A stretch of 64,000 bases of DNA from CAVSWT01 sp963782985 (GCA_963782985.1 CAWALU010000012.1:310001-374000), one strand, 5' to 3'. Shown: positions 36,561-45,159, counted from the first letter of the stretch. A program made the numbers and translations. Notes: generated by a model from the sequence alone, not told the origin.

Positions 36561-38042
36561 TTAGTTCAACTCATACTTTCCAATTTGCCGCGCGGCTATT
36601 TTTGCAGAGAGGAGAACTAAAGGAATTCCACCGCCGGGATGCGCGCTTCCTCCCACAAAATAAAGCCCTTTTATTTTTTTAGATTTATTTTGTTGACGAA
36701 AGAACGCGGCATATTTTGTATTGGATGAAACTCCGTAAATGCTTCCCTTCAACGAATTGGTTTGGTCTTCAATATTTTGCGGCGTTAAAATTTTCTCAAA
36801 AATTATTTTGTCCTTTAATTCAATTCCTAAAATATTATTTATTCTTTCCAAAATATTTTTTTTCAATTTTGCAGTTTCTTTATCCCAATTCTGTCCGGAG
36901 TTATAAGGAGCGTTAATCATTACAAACCAATTTTCACAGCCTGCCGGCGCATCGTCATTATTAAATTTTGAAGAGCAGTAAATATAAATTGTGGGATCAT
37001 CGGGAATTATTTTTTTATCAAATATATCTTCAAACTCCGTTTTATAATTTTTTGAAAATAGGATATTATGAATTTCCATATTTTTATATGAACCTTTGAC
37101 TCCCCAATAAAAAACTACCGCCGATGAAGACGGCTCAAGGGCATTCGTTGATGATGACGATGATTTATTTGATAACAATTTTGATTGAGTATAATTTACA
37201 TCAGCATTGCTGATAACAATATCATAATCAAATTCTACAGCACTGATTTGAATTCCTTTTATTTTTTTATTCTCGAATAATATTTTATCTACAACCCTGT
37301 TAAAAAAGAATCTAACATTTTTCTTCAAAGCTAATTGATAAAGAGCTTCAGTAATTGCATAAATTCCCTTGCCGCTTATGTAAGCGCCGATTCCGTTTTC
37401 TACATGATTTATAACATTTAACACTGAAGGCGCCGAATAAGGATTTGAGCCGTTGTACGTTGCGTAGCGGTCAAACAATTGAATAACTTTTATATCGGTT
37501 AAATAATTTGCATTTGACTCGTGCATTGTTTTCATCAAATCAAGCTTATTTAATTTCATAAATGAAGCAAAAGCTCTGAGGTTAAGAATCTTTTTTGGTT
37601 CCCACAATTTGCTTAATAAAAATATCGGCGCGGTTAATTCATAAATATTTTTTGATTGTTCAAACATTCGCAAAATATTTTCTTTTTTTTCTGATGTCTT
37701 TTCAGTCAATTCCTGCACAAATTTATTTTTATCCGAGTAGGCGTTTATAATTGTCTTGTCGTCGTAAAAATATTTGCAATTAATTTCTAACTTTTTTAAT
37801 TGAATAAAGTCATTAATATTCTCTCCGGCTTCGGCGAATAAGTTATCCAAAACAAAGGGCATTGTCAGAACTGATGGACCGGCGTCGAATCGAAAACCGT
37901 CTTCCAAAATTTGCGACGCTTTGCCGCCGGGAGAATTATTTTTTTCAAAAACATCAACAGAAAATCCCAAAAGAGACAAACGAATAGCGGCAGCTAACCC
38001 GCCCAAACCTGCTCCTATTACCGCAACTCGCTGCTTTTCCAT
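36561..38042 (-). CDS. crtD: 1-hydroxycarotenoid 3,4-desaturase (CrtI/CrtD family)
   Basis: A 493-aa FAD-dependent carotenoid desaturase. N-terminal dinucleotide motif 'VAVIGAGLGGLAAAIRL' (about 6-22), 'GGKASQI', 'GFRFDAGPSVLTMP' (about 50-63) and 'YATYNGSNPYSAPSVLNVI', plus the C-terminal 'GGSAHPGGGIPLVLLSAKI'. The spacing and wording around 'LEINCKYFYDD' match the Bacteroidota CrtD group rather than phytoene desaturase. A separate CrtI is adjacent to crtB. It would create the 3',4' double bond in the 1'-hydroxy end. It overlaps crtYcd by 25 bases. The CrtD versus CrtI split is by resemblance and context. Confidence 0.85.
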   Translation of the reverse strand: MEKQRVAVIGAGLGGLAAAIRLSLLGFSVDVFEKNNSPGGKASQILEDGFRFDAGPSVLTMPFVLDNLFAEAGENINDFIQLKKLEINCKYFYDDKTIINAYSDKNKFVQELTEKTSEKKENILRMFEQSKNIYELTAPIFLLSKLWEPKKILNLRAFASFMKLNKLDLMKTMHESNANYLTDIKVIQLFDRYATYNGSNPYSAPSVLNVINHVENGIGAYISGKGIYAITEALYQLALKKNVRFFFNRVVDKILFENKKIKGIQISAVEFDYDIVISNADVNYTQSKLLSNKSSSSSTNALEPSSSAVVFYWGVKGSYKNMEIHNILFSKNYKTEFEDIFDKKIIPDDPTIYIYCSSKFNNDDAPAGCENWFVMINAPYNSGQNWDKETAKLKKNILERINNILGIELKDKIIFEKILTPQNIEDQTNSLKGSIYGVSSNTKYAAFFRQQNKSKKIKGLYFVGGSAHPGGGIPLVLLSAKIAARQIGKYELN

Positions 38043-38704
38043 TTTGTCTTTATAAAACTATATGTGAATAAATAACTTAAAATTAAGCTTAGCGAATAAA
38101 AGAAATCTTCTAAAGGAATTGTTATAATTCTTATTCCCCAAATCGCTTCTGGGTTATATTGTACGACAGGCAGCGACGTTAAAAAATAATTTACGATGAA
38201 GAATGGAACGAACGAAAACAAAATGAAATAAAAAAAATATTTATTTTTCGTAAAATTCAATTTTGAAAATCCGAATATTAAAAAAACATAGCCTAAGAAT
38301 AACAATACCATAAAAGTATAGTTCTGTCTATAAAAGAATGCTGAGGAAATAAAACATAAAAGCGATGGTAAAATGAAATACTTATTATTTAAGGAAATCA
38401 AATTTGGTTTTAAATAAAAATTCAAAGTTTCGTAAAGAAAAATAATTGAATATGGAACGGTTATAAAAAAAAGTATTTCTTCAATGGGAAGGCCAAAGAA
38501 AAATAATCCTGAAACATATTTATAATTAAACAGCCAATCGCCTCTACCAGCGGCAATTATATCCCAAGTTAAAAATGGAAAACCTACAAATAGAATTGTG
38601 ACCGCTAAGGAATTGTAATTATTATAAAAATGTAACTTCTTTTCAAACGACATTACTAAAGGTGCTATAACGATCAAAATATTTATAATTAAATATTCAC
38701 TCAC
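38018..38704 (-). CDS. crtYcd: lycopene cyclase, fused CrtYc-CrtYd type
   Basis: A 228-aa membrane protein of the heterodimeric lycopene cyclase family (two domains fused as in archaea and Bacteroidota). Each half has the PxEE/PLED catalytic signature: 'GLPIEEILFF' (about 73-82) and 'TIPLEDFFYSL' (about 196-206), plus six to seven hydrophobic helices. The N-terminal half also shows 'WDIIAAGRGDWLFN'. It forms beta-ionone rings. The starting base overlaps the previous stop by one base and the gene overlaps crtD by 25, so it is coupled within the operon. Confidence 0.92.
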   Translation of the reverse strand: MSEYLIINILIVIAPLVMSFEKKLHFYNNYNSLAVTILFVGFPFLTWDIIAAGRGDWLFNYKYVSGLFFFGLPIEEILFFITVPYSIIFLYETLNFYLKPNLISLNNKYFILPSLLCFISSAFFYRQNYTFMVLLFLGYVFLIFGFSKLNFTKNKYFFYFILFSFVPFFIVNYFLTSLPVVQYNPEAIWGIRIITIPLEDFFYSLSLILSYLFTYSFIKTKWKSSELR

Positions 38705-39282
38705 TACTTCAAACTCAAGTTGTAAATTTTAGTAAGAATTATAGATTTACCTTCATCCAGCCTTTCGCTATCAACTAAAAACTCGGCTACTTTTTGAATT
38801 AAAAATTTTTCTTTTTGGTCGCTGTTTTTAGTTATAAGCGTAAATAAAATTTGGGCGTCGCTGTCAGCATCTTGGGAGTAGCCTAAGAATGAAGGGATGT
38901 TGTGCAAAACTGCAAACCTCAAAAATCTAACTTCAATATTAAAGCTGTCGAGTTCTACCGCTTCATTTAAATTTTGTAATCCGGTATTAACAGCGCTGAA
39001 TTTATCCCAGGGCCAGAAATTATATTTTGCTTCCATTGATCTGCAAGCGCCTTTGTAAGCAAGTAGAATTGGATCTGATTTAGACTCAATCTTTTTCTCT
39101 AATTTATTTATAAAATTATCCAAAGAGTCTAATGCAGTTTCTCTTTCCAGCGCTGAATACAAGAGGGTTCTTAACGATTCGATGTTATCGGATTTCAATT
39201 CTTTCCCAAAGGAAATAAATTGAATTGAAAAAAGTATAATTAGAAATATTGCTAAAGTTATTTTCACGCGAGTGGCTCCCAT
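38704..39282 (-). CDS. exported protein of unknown function in the carotenoid operon
   Basis: A 192-aa protein with a hydrophobic N-terminal signal ('ITLAIFLIILFSIQFISFG') and a helical remainder. The pattern 'ILLAYKGACRSMEAKYNFWP' and 'LQNLNEAVELDSFNIEVRFL' looks like TPR-type helices. No catalytic motif is seen and no family name is recognised. It overlaps crtB by 19 bases on one side and crtYcd by one base on the other, an arrangement that implies a conserved partnership with carotenoid synthesis. Periplasmic location follows from the signal. Anything further is speculation. Confidence 0.7.
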   Translation of the reverse strand: MGATRVKITLAIFLIILFSIQFISFGKELKSDNIESLRTLLYSALERETALDSLDNFINKLEKKIESKSDPILLAYKGACRSMEAKYNFWPWDKFSAVNTGLQNLNEAVELDSFNIEVRFLRFAVLHNIPSFLGYSQDADSDAQILFTLITKNSDQKEKFLIQKVAEFLVDSERLDEGKSIILTKIYNLSLK

Positions 39283-40121
39283 TTAAAAACATTTAATTTG
39301 AAATACGATTTTACCAGCAATCCAATTTTAGCAAGATTCGAAACGCGGATTCTTTCCATTTTAATTTCGTTTATTGTTTTGCCGCTTAGCTTGCTAAACA
39401 AAGTGCGATAATAAATGTATGCAAGATAAACGCCGAGTTTAACTCCTTTGGGAAGCTTTAGAATTCCAATTAGCGCTTCATTAAACTCTTTTTCAATTTC
39501 CAGTTCAAAACTTTTTTTATTGAATTGATTAATTTCTAAAACTTGATGTACATCAGGCAAATAAATTCTACCGCGTTCTTCAATATCGCTTTTAATGTCG
39601 CGTAGAAAATTTACTTTCTGAAATGCCGATCCTAATTTTTTTGCAAACGGTTTTAAATTTTCAAATAGCAGGTCGTCATTATTTACAAAAACCCTCAGAC
39701 ACATTAGTCCCACAACCTCAGCCGAGCCGTAAACATAATTATTGTATTCGCCGGAAGCGTAGGAAGATTTGGTTAAATCCATTTCCATACTTTTTAAAAA
39801 TTTATCAATTAGTTCGTACTCAATATTATATTTTTTTACAGTGCGCTGAAATGAGTGCAAAACTGGATTAGTTGAGATGCCGTGTTTCATTGCATAGTCT
39901 GTATCTTCTCTAAATGTTTTTAGAAGAAGAGTTTTATCAAAACCTTCAAACGTATCGACAATCTCATCTGCAATTCTAACGAAACCATAAATATTATAAA
40001 TTGGTTCGCGGAATTCTTTGTCAAATGCTTTAATGCCAATGCTGAATGAAGTGCTGTAAAATTTAGTGATGGTTTTACTAATTTCAGCGCTGGTTTTATG
40101 ATATAGATTGATCATCTTCAA
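39264..40121 (-). CDS. crtB: phytoene synthase
   Basis: A 285-aa squalene/phytoene synthase-family enzyme condensing two GGPP molecules. Both Asp-rich motifs are present: 'RIADEIVDTFEG' (about 50-61) and 'NFLRDIKSDIEERGRIYLP' (about 176-194). Also seen are 'YSTSFSIG' near the N terminus and 'YNNYVYGSAEVVGLMCLRVF'. Length is standard. The start lies inside crtI by 26 bases, a tight overlap. Adjacent crtI and downstream cyclase fix it as phytoene rather than squalene synthase. Confidence 0.95.
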   Translation of the reverse strand: MKMINLYHKTSAEISKTITKFYSTSFSIGIKAFDKEFREPIYNIYGFVRIADEIVDTFEGFDKTLLLKTFREDTDYAMKHGISTNPVLHSFQRTVKKYNIEYELIDKFLKSMEMDLTKSSYASGEYNNYVYGSAEVVGLMCLRVFVNNDDLLFENLKPFAKKLGSAFQKVNFLRDIKSDIEERGRIYLPDVHQVLEINQFNKKSFELEIEKEFNEALIGILKLPKGVKLGVYLAYIYYRTLFSKLSGKTINEIKMERIRVSNLAKIGLLVKSYFKLNVFKWEPLA

Positions 40122-41577
40122 TTATCCTTTCAGTTACTAATTTTGAACTAATGATAACCATAGGCAAACCTGTGCCGGGAGTTGTGGAAGCGCCCACGTA
40201 ATAAAGGTTGCTAAATTTTTCATCTTTGTTTTTGGGGCGGAACGCTCCCACTTGATTTATATCATGAGCCAGGCCCAAACCCGATCCTTTGTACAAATTC
40301 AAAGAATCAGCCCAATCAATCGGCGTCATTATTTTTTTTACGATGATATTTTTTTGAATATCAAAATCAACTCTATTAGATAAATCATTAATAATATTGT
40401 TTGCTAATTCATCTTTATCCGACCAATCTTTTTTAAATCTTAAATCAGGAACCGGGCAAAGAATGAATAAATTTTCACAGCCTGCAGGGGCGCAATTTTC
40501 TTCGGATTTAGAAAGAGCATTTACGTAATAATATGGTTTCTGCGGACTGATAGACGATGTAAAAATTGTATCAGCATAGCCGCGAAAATTATTTCCGAGA
40601 AAATAATTGTGATGAATTAATTTATCTATTTTACCTTTTACTCCCAGATAAATTGTAAACGGAGCTAAAGTCCAATGCATTTTATCTAAATTGTCTTCAC
40701 TGAATTTTTTACGCTTTAAAATTTTCCCTCTAAATGAAGCCGCATCCGAGTTAGAAATAAAAATATCCGCCGCCCAGCGCTTTCCATTTTGATCAATCAT
40801 TTCACTGAGCTTGCCGTTATAATTTCCAACAGCGACTATCTCAGTATTAAAAACAAAATCAACGCCTTTCGATTTTAAAATTTCCACTATCTTTTCAACA
40901 ATTGTGTACATCCCCCCTTTTACTTTCCAATAGCCGTTATGCTTCATCTCAGTATAGTTAAGAAGCGAGTAGATTGCAGGAGTTTTAAAGGGAGTGGCGC
41001 CGAGAAAAAAAGCCACAAGCGAAAAAATTATTTTTAATTCTTCCGACTTAAAAGTTTTATCAACTTCATTCCAAATAGTTTTATACAGATACGGAATATG
41101 TTTTAGTGGAACCTTTGTAAGACTTAAAATATATTTTAATTTATTATCAAAATTTGATTTAACAACTTTATCCTCAGTGTCGTGAAAAAATTCACCGGCT
41201 CGCTTCAAATATTTTTCAGCTTTAATTTTCAAGTCCGGTTCAATGTCTTTAAACTCCTCGGCAAGTTTATCTAAGTCTTTCCAAATAGTTCTGGATTTAT
41301 TTTTCCCTTCAAAAAAAACTTGGTACAACGGATCTAATTCTTCAAGCTCAATAGGATTTTTTATATTTACAGATTCGAATAACTCATCAAGTTCGTAAGT
41401 CATGCTCATGAAGGATGGACCCAAATCAAATTTGAATCCATCCATTGCAAGCTTATTCAATCTACCGCCGGCAGAATGATATTTTTCTAAAATCGTAACT
41501 TTATAATCTTTGCTGGACAAGCGTAATGCTGTTGATAATCCACCTAAACCTGATCCTATTATTATTGCGCTTTTCAT
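40096..41577 (-). CDS. crtI: phytoene desaturase
   Basis: A 493-aa FAD-binding desaturase converting phytoene to lycopene. 'AIIIGSGLGGLSTALRL' (about 4-20), 'GGRLNKL', 'GFKFDLGPSFMSMTYELDEL' (about 49-68), 'WKVKGGMYTIVEKI' and the C-terminal 'YYVGASTTPGTGLPMVIIS' are family features. It directly precedes and overlaps crtB. The second desaturase (36.6-38.0 kb) matches CrtD better, leaving this as the phytoene desaturase. It starts 21 bases after the DUF4397 gene, so it probably shares the upstream fasciclin promoter. Confidence 0.9.
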   Translation of the reverse strand: MKSAIIIGSGLGGLSTALRLSSKDYKVTILEKYHSAGGRLNKLAMDGFKFDLGPSFMSMTYELDELFESVNIKNPIELEELDPLYQVFFEGKNKSRTIWKDLDKLAEEFKDIEPDLKIKAEKYLKRAGEFFHDTEDKVVKSNFDNKLKYILSLTKVPLKHIPYLYKTIWNEVDKTFKSEELKIIFSLVAFFLGATPFKTPAIYSLLNYTEMKHNGYWKVKGGMYTIVEKIVEILKSKGVDFVFNTEIVAVGNYNGKLSEMIDQNGKRWAADIFISNSDAASFRGKILKRKKFSEDNLDKMHWTLAPFTIYLGVKGKIDKLIHHNYFLGNNFRGYADTIFTSSISPQKPYYYVNALSKSEENCAPAGCENLFILCPVPDLRFKKDWSDKDELANNIINDLSNRVDFDIQKNIIVKKIMTPIDWADSLNLYKGSGLGLAHDINQVGAFRPKNKDEKFSNLYYVGASTTPGTGLPMVIISSKLVTERIIEDDQSIS

Positions 41578-41598
41578 ATTGTTATCATCTTGATAAAT

Positions 41599-43392
41599 TT
41601 ATTTCAACAAGGTCATTTTTCTTGTTTGAACGAAATTTCCGGCGCTCAGTTGGTATACATAAATTCCGCTGGAAAGATCGCTGGCGTCGAAATTAATTTT
41701 GTAGTTTCCTTCATTCATTTCTTTATTCAGTAACGTTGTAATTTCTTGACCTAACAAATTAAAAACCTTTAATGAAACTGCTTGTTTAAATGGTAAAGAA
41801 AATTCTATTTTAGTAGTAGGATTAAAAGGATTTGGATAATTTTGTAATAGACTATAGCTTTTTATTTCTTGTCCTGATAAAGTTTCATTGGCGCTAGTTA
41901 AGGTAGATTGGAATGGAATCACAGAGCCATCAACTAGTGCAGCATATAATCCAAAGGAACTTCCATTTTGGTTAGCAGAGGGATCTAGAAATCCGGATGC
42001 AAAAACAACAGCGCTACCGCCGGCTAATCCGCTTAAGTCTGCCTGAAAGGATGCGACCACCGTATTATTATCACTTCCCGGAGTTACATCTAAAATGTAA
42101 CTTTCTGCTGGAACGTTAATATAATTACTAATATCACCATAGGCAACGTTATCAACTATGGTTGCCACTCCTCTTGCAATAACATCAACTGTAGGCGCAT
42201 CTGTTGAACCATGAAGTACAAAGAAATCTACATTGTTAGCGTCCACTGCACTTTCTCTGGCTGGAGCCTTTACAAGTAAACCGAAAGCAGTACTTTTACC
42301 ATCTGGATTAGCTGCATAAGAATTTGGATCAACAACGCCGTTTGCAAATACAACGTACTTCTCGTTTTCAGCTAAAGCTCCGACCGAAATAGTTGTAATT
42401 ACTTGATCCGTCTCGCTTGTGGAAGCGCTTCCCGCGAAGACTACCGCTAATGAATCGCCTGCGGGTACATCAACAAAAGGAGTTGCTTGTCTAAAGGCAA
42501 AATCATCTAACTTAATTACCAAAGAATTTGCCGTACCATTCCACAAGTAAACATCAACCGGATCTGCAGCTAAATCTGCTGAGTTATGTATTATCTGTAA
42601 CCTGGCTGTTGGTGAGTAAGCTGGAAATTCAACTACAGTACCATTTGCAAGAGCCGCAAATATTCCAAACGGTTTTCCATTTTGATTAGCGGTAGGGTCT
42701 AAAAATCCGGATGCAAAAACAACAGCGCTGCCGCCGGCTAATCCGCTTAAGTCTGCCTGAAAAGAAGCAACCACCGTATTATTATCACTTCCCGGGGTTA
42801 CATCTAAAATGTAACTTGCTGCTGGGACTGAGATATAATCAGTAATATCGCCGTATGCTGCATTATCAACCAATGTTGCCACACCTCTTGCAATAACATC
42901 AACTGTCGGCGCATCTGTTGCACCATGCAGTACAAAGAAATCTACATTGTTAGCGTCCACTGCACTTTCTCTGGCTGGAGTTTTTACTAATAAACCAAAA
43001 GCAGCGCTTCTTCCGTCAGGATTAACTGCGTAAGAATTTGGATCAACAACGCCGTTTGCAAATACAACATACTTCTCGTTTTCAGCTAAAGCTCCGACCG
43101 GAATAGTTGTAATTACTTGATCCGTCTCGCTTGTGGAAGCGCTTCCCGCGAAGACTACCGCTAATGAATCGCCTGCGGGTACATCAACAAAAGGGGTTGC
43201 TTGTCTAAAGGCAAAATCATCTAACTTAATTACTAAAGAATTTGCCGTACCATTCCACAAATAAACATCAACTGGGTCTGCGGCTAAATCTGCTGAGTTA
43301 TGGATTACTTGTAACCTGGCTGTTTGTGCATTTACTAAATTCAAACTAGTAATAAGTATACTTACTAAAATTATTACTTTTATTTTTTTCAT
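41599..43392 (-). CDS. secreted protein with two DUF4397 repeats and a T9SS sorting domain
   Basis: A 597-aa exported protein. Signal peptide (about 1-22), then two almost identical 238-residue units (24-261 and 262-499). Each starts 'TARLQVIHNSADLAADPVDV' or its near copy and contains DUF4397-type beta structure. The last about 80 residues are a type IX secretion sorting domain beginning 'LLQNYPNPFNPTTKIEF' and ending 'YQLSAGNFVQTRKMTLLK'. The protein should be exported and attached at the cell surface. It sits between the fasciclin gene and crtI on the same strand. Function is unknown. Confidence 0.88.
   Translation of the reverse strand: MKKIKVIILVSILITSLNLVNAQTARLQVIHNSADLAADPVDVYLWNGTANSLVIKLDDFAFRQATPFVDVPAGDSLAVVFAGSASTSETDQVITTIPVGALAENEKYVVFANGVVDPNSYAVNPDGRSAAFGLLVKTPARESAVDANNVDFFVLHGATDAPTVDVIARGVATLVDNAAYGDITDYISVPAASYILDVTPGSDNNTVVASFQADLSGLAGGSAVVFASGFLDPTANQNGKPFGIFAALANGTVVEFPAYSPTARLQIIHNSADLAADPVDVYLWNGTANSLVIKLDDFAFRQATPFVDVPAGDSLAVVFAGSASTSETDQVITTISVGALAENEKYVVFANGVVDPNSYAANPDGKSTAFGLLVKAPARESAVDANNVDFFVLHGSTDAPTVDVIARGVATIVDNVAYGDISNYINVPAESYILDVTPGSDNNTVVASFQADLSGLAGGSAVVFASGFLDPSANQNGSSFGLYAALVDGSVIPFQSTLTSANETLSGQEIKSYSLLQNYPNPFNPTTKIEFSLPFKQAVSLKVFNLLGQEITTLLNKEMNEGNYKINFDASDLSSGIYVYQLSAGNFVQTRKMTLLK
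41896..43323 (-). repeat. tandem 714-bp in-gene duplication (DUF4397 units)
   Basis: Two head-to-tail copies of 714 bp within the DUF4397 gene. Over about 230 bases compared by eye (42321-42550 against 43035-43264) only about five differences are seen, so the duplication is recent or kept alike by gene conversion. Other parts of the unit diverge somewhat more. Confidence 0.85.
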
Positions 43393-43478
43393 CGTATTAC
43401 TTTCTATATTTATAGTTTTTTAATTGTTTTTATATTAATTAATCATTTATTACTTACATCTTTATTTAACTTTTATTT

Positions 43479-43988
43479 TTATTCAGGTATAAGTACAGTA
43501 TCTATTATATGAATTACACCATTTGAGGCGCTGACATCTGCCGTTGTAACTTTGGAGCTGTTAATCATTACGGATCCATCTTCCACATTTATCATAATAT
43601 CTTTGCCGGAAAGAGTTTTAGCTTCGTCAAGATTAACTACGTCTTTAGAGGTATATTTTCCGGAAACAACATGATAAAGAAGAATTGATTTTAGAGTTTC
43701 TTTATCTGCCAAAAGTGATTCAATTGTTCCTTCAGGTAATTTCGCGAACGCCTCATCTGTTGGCGCAAAAACTGTGAAAGGACCATCTCCCTGTAAAGCT
43801 TCAACTAGATCAGCTTCTTTTAAAGCTGTAACAAGCGTATTAAAACTCCCCGATTCAACAGCAATTGTAACTATATCCTTTTTAGAATCTTTAGTTTTAT
43901 TGCCTGCTGCAAAAGCTATTGAAAAAGTTACCATCGAAAAAAATATTGCTGACAGAATCAGCTTTGCGGAAAAGATTTTGTGTATCAT
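43479..43988 (-). CDS. secreted fasciclin (FAS1) domain protein
   Basis: A 169-aa protein with a signal peptide (about 1-28) and one FAS1 domain. The H1 motif region is 'LQGDGPFTVFAPTDEAFAKL' (about 83-102), followed by 'LLYHVVSGKYTSKDVV' and the C-terminal 'SNGVIHIIDTVLIP' (H2). FAS1 proteins mediate adhesion; similar single-domain ones often neighbour light-regulated genes in Bacteroidota. AGGAG precedes the ATG. It is the first gene behind the near-consensus promoter and tandem repeats described at 44040-44100, and leads the carotenoid transcription unit. The link to light response is inference. Confidence 0.93.
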   Translation of the reverse strand: MIHKIFSAKLILSAIFFSMVTFSIAFAAGNKTKDSKKDIVTIAVESGSFNTLVTALKEADLVEALQGDGPFTVFAPTDEAFAKLPEGTIESLLADKETLKSILLYHVVSGKYTSKDVVNLDEAKTLSGKDIMINVEDGSVMINSSKVTTADVSASNGVIHIIDTVLIPE

Positions 43989-44039
43989 CTTAGTTACTCC
44001 TGTTATATATATTATTAGTTTATTTTATTTAGATTTATT

Positions 44040-44072
44040 TGTCTATCAAATGTCTAAATATTGTTGATGCTA
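44040..44072. promoter_or_regulatory. putative CarH operator: three tandem 11-bp repeats
   Basis: TGTCTATCAAA (44040-44050), TGTCTAAATAT (44051-44061) and TGTTGATGCTA (44062-44072) follow each other exactly. They share TGT(C/T)(T/G)A at 11-bp spacing. CarH proteins are known to bind tandem repeats of this period. The repeats lie just downstream of the leftward -10 box, across the expected transcription start, a position for repression. Confidence 0.6.
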
Positions 44073-44100
44073 ATATAACATGTTGTATAGTATTTGTCAA
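44072..44100 (-). promoter_or_regulatory. sigma-70-type promoter of the fasciclin-carotenoid unit
   Basis: On the minus strand, TTGACA (44100-44095), a 17-base spacer and TATATT (44077-44072). The -35 is perfect and the -10 matches five of six. Expected start near 44065, a leader of about 77 bases and AGGAG before the fasciclin ATG. The putative CarH repeats abut the -10. Confidence 0.7.
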
Positions 44101-44179
44101 GTATTATCTTTTATATTTATTGATAATGCCTCATTTCCATCAATATTGAATAAATTATATAAAAAATCGTCATCTAATC

Positions 44180-44216
44180 TTGACATTACTTAGACAAACA
44201 TTTAAGTTTAGACAAC
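44180..44216 (+). promoter_or_regulatory. putative carH promoter with TTAGACA boxes
   Basis: TTGACA at 44180-44185 with a weak -10 TAAGTT at 44203-44208 after 17 bases. TTAGACAA occurs at 44190-44197, and TTTAGACAAC at 44207-44216. These are inverted versions of the TGTCTA core seen at 44040-44061, so autoregulation is plausible. The -10 is poor. Confidence 0.45.
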
Positions 44217-44230
44217 TAAAAGGAAAAAAT

Positions 44231-45159
44231 ATGTACAAATACCCTATAAAAGTTGTCAGCCAAATGACCAGCCTAAGCGCATTCGTAATTAGAGCTTGGG
44301 AAAAAAGATACAATGCTGTTACCCCTTCGAGAACAGAAAGTAATCGTAGATTATATTCCGACGAAGACATAGAAAAACTTAATCTGTTAAATGAAGCGGT
44401 TCAAAACGGACATAACATTGGCGGTATTGCGAATCTTTCAATCGGTGATCTGCGCTCTTTAATAGGAAGTAAAACTGTTACGCCTAAAAATGATGACAAT
44501 ATTTCAACTGAAGTATTTAGCGACTCTGAAACAATTATTAATCATTGTATAGATGCCGTAAAAGTATATGATGGGAAGGCACTTGAAACATTATTGTTAA
44601 AGGCATCTTCAAAAATGAGCCAACCGAAGTTGATCGAAAATTTGATAGTTCCCTTAATTTATAAAGTTGGAGATTTATGGCATGATGGATTTATAAGGAT
44701 TGCCAACGAACATTTAGCATCTGCTGTTATTCGTTTCTTCTTAACAAATTTGATTGACCAACACAATCCATCTGAAAACGCACCAATAATTATTTCAGCT
44801 ACGCCGCGCGGACAGGAACATGAATTGGGAGCCTTAATTGTAGGGGTAATAGCAGCAGCTGCCGGATGGAAAGTAGTTTATTTAGGACCCAATTTACCGG
44901 TTGAAGAAATAGCAGCTGTTTCTGATAATCTCAACGCTAAAGTAGTTTCACTAAGCATTGTTTATCCAGGCGACGATCCGCAGTTGAAAAAAGATTTAAT
45001 CAATTTAAAAGAATACTTCATCCCAATACTTCGCTCCTTACTGGTGGAAGGGCTGCCGTCGGTTATAAAGATGTTTTAAATGAAGTTGGGGCAGTTATTA
45101 TTAAAGACACAAAGCAATTGAGAGTAGAACTAGAATCAATTAGAGAAAATAAAAAATAG
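44231..45159 (+). CDS. CarH/LitR-type MerR regulator with cobalamin-binding domain (one frameshift)
   Basis: A light-sensing repressor of the CarH class; in that family adenosylcobalamin holds the DNA-bound tetramer and light breaks it. The MerR-type HTH is at about residues 4-72 ('VVSQMTSLSAFVIRAWEKRY', 'RRLYSDEDIEKL'). The helical bundle has 'LWHDGFIRIANEH', exactly the Trp-x9-Glu-His cap motif. The Rossmann B12 domain has 'TPRGQEHELGA' with the lower-ligand His, though Gln replaces the usual Glu. One base is missing near 45025, and the tail 'LLTGGRAAVGYKDVLNEVGA' reads in another frame to 45159. The ATG at 44231 follows AAGGAAAA. It diverges from the carotenoid unit. Confidence 0.88.

Noticed and set aside
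33626..41577. Part of a photosynthesis gene cluster as in green sulfur bacteria
   Set aside because: The CruC/CruD/CruF-like genes suggest it, but there are no bch, fmo, csm or reaction-centre genes, and the cyclase is CrtYcd rather than CruA.
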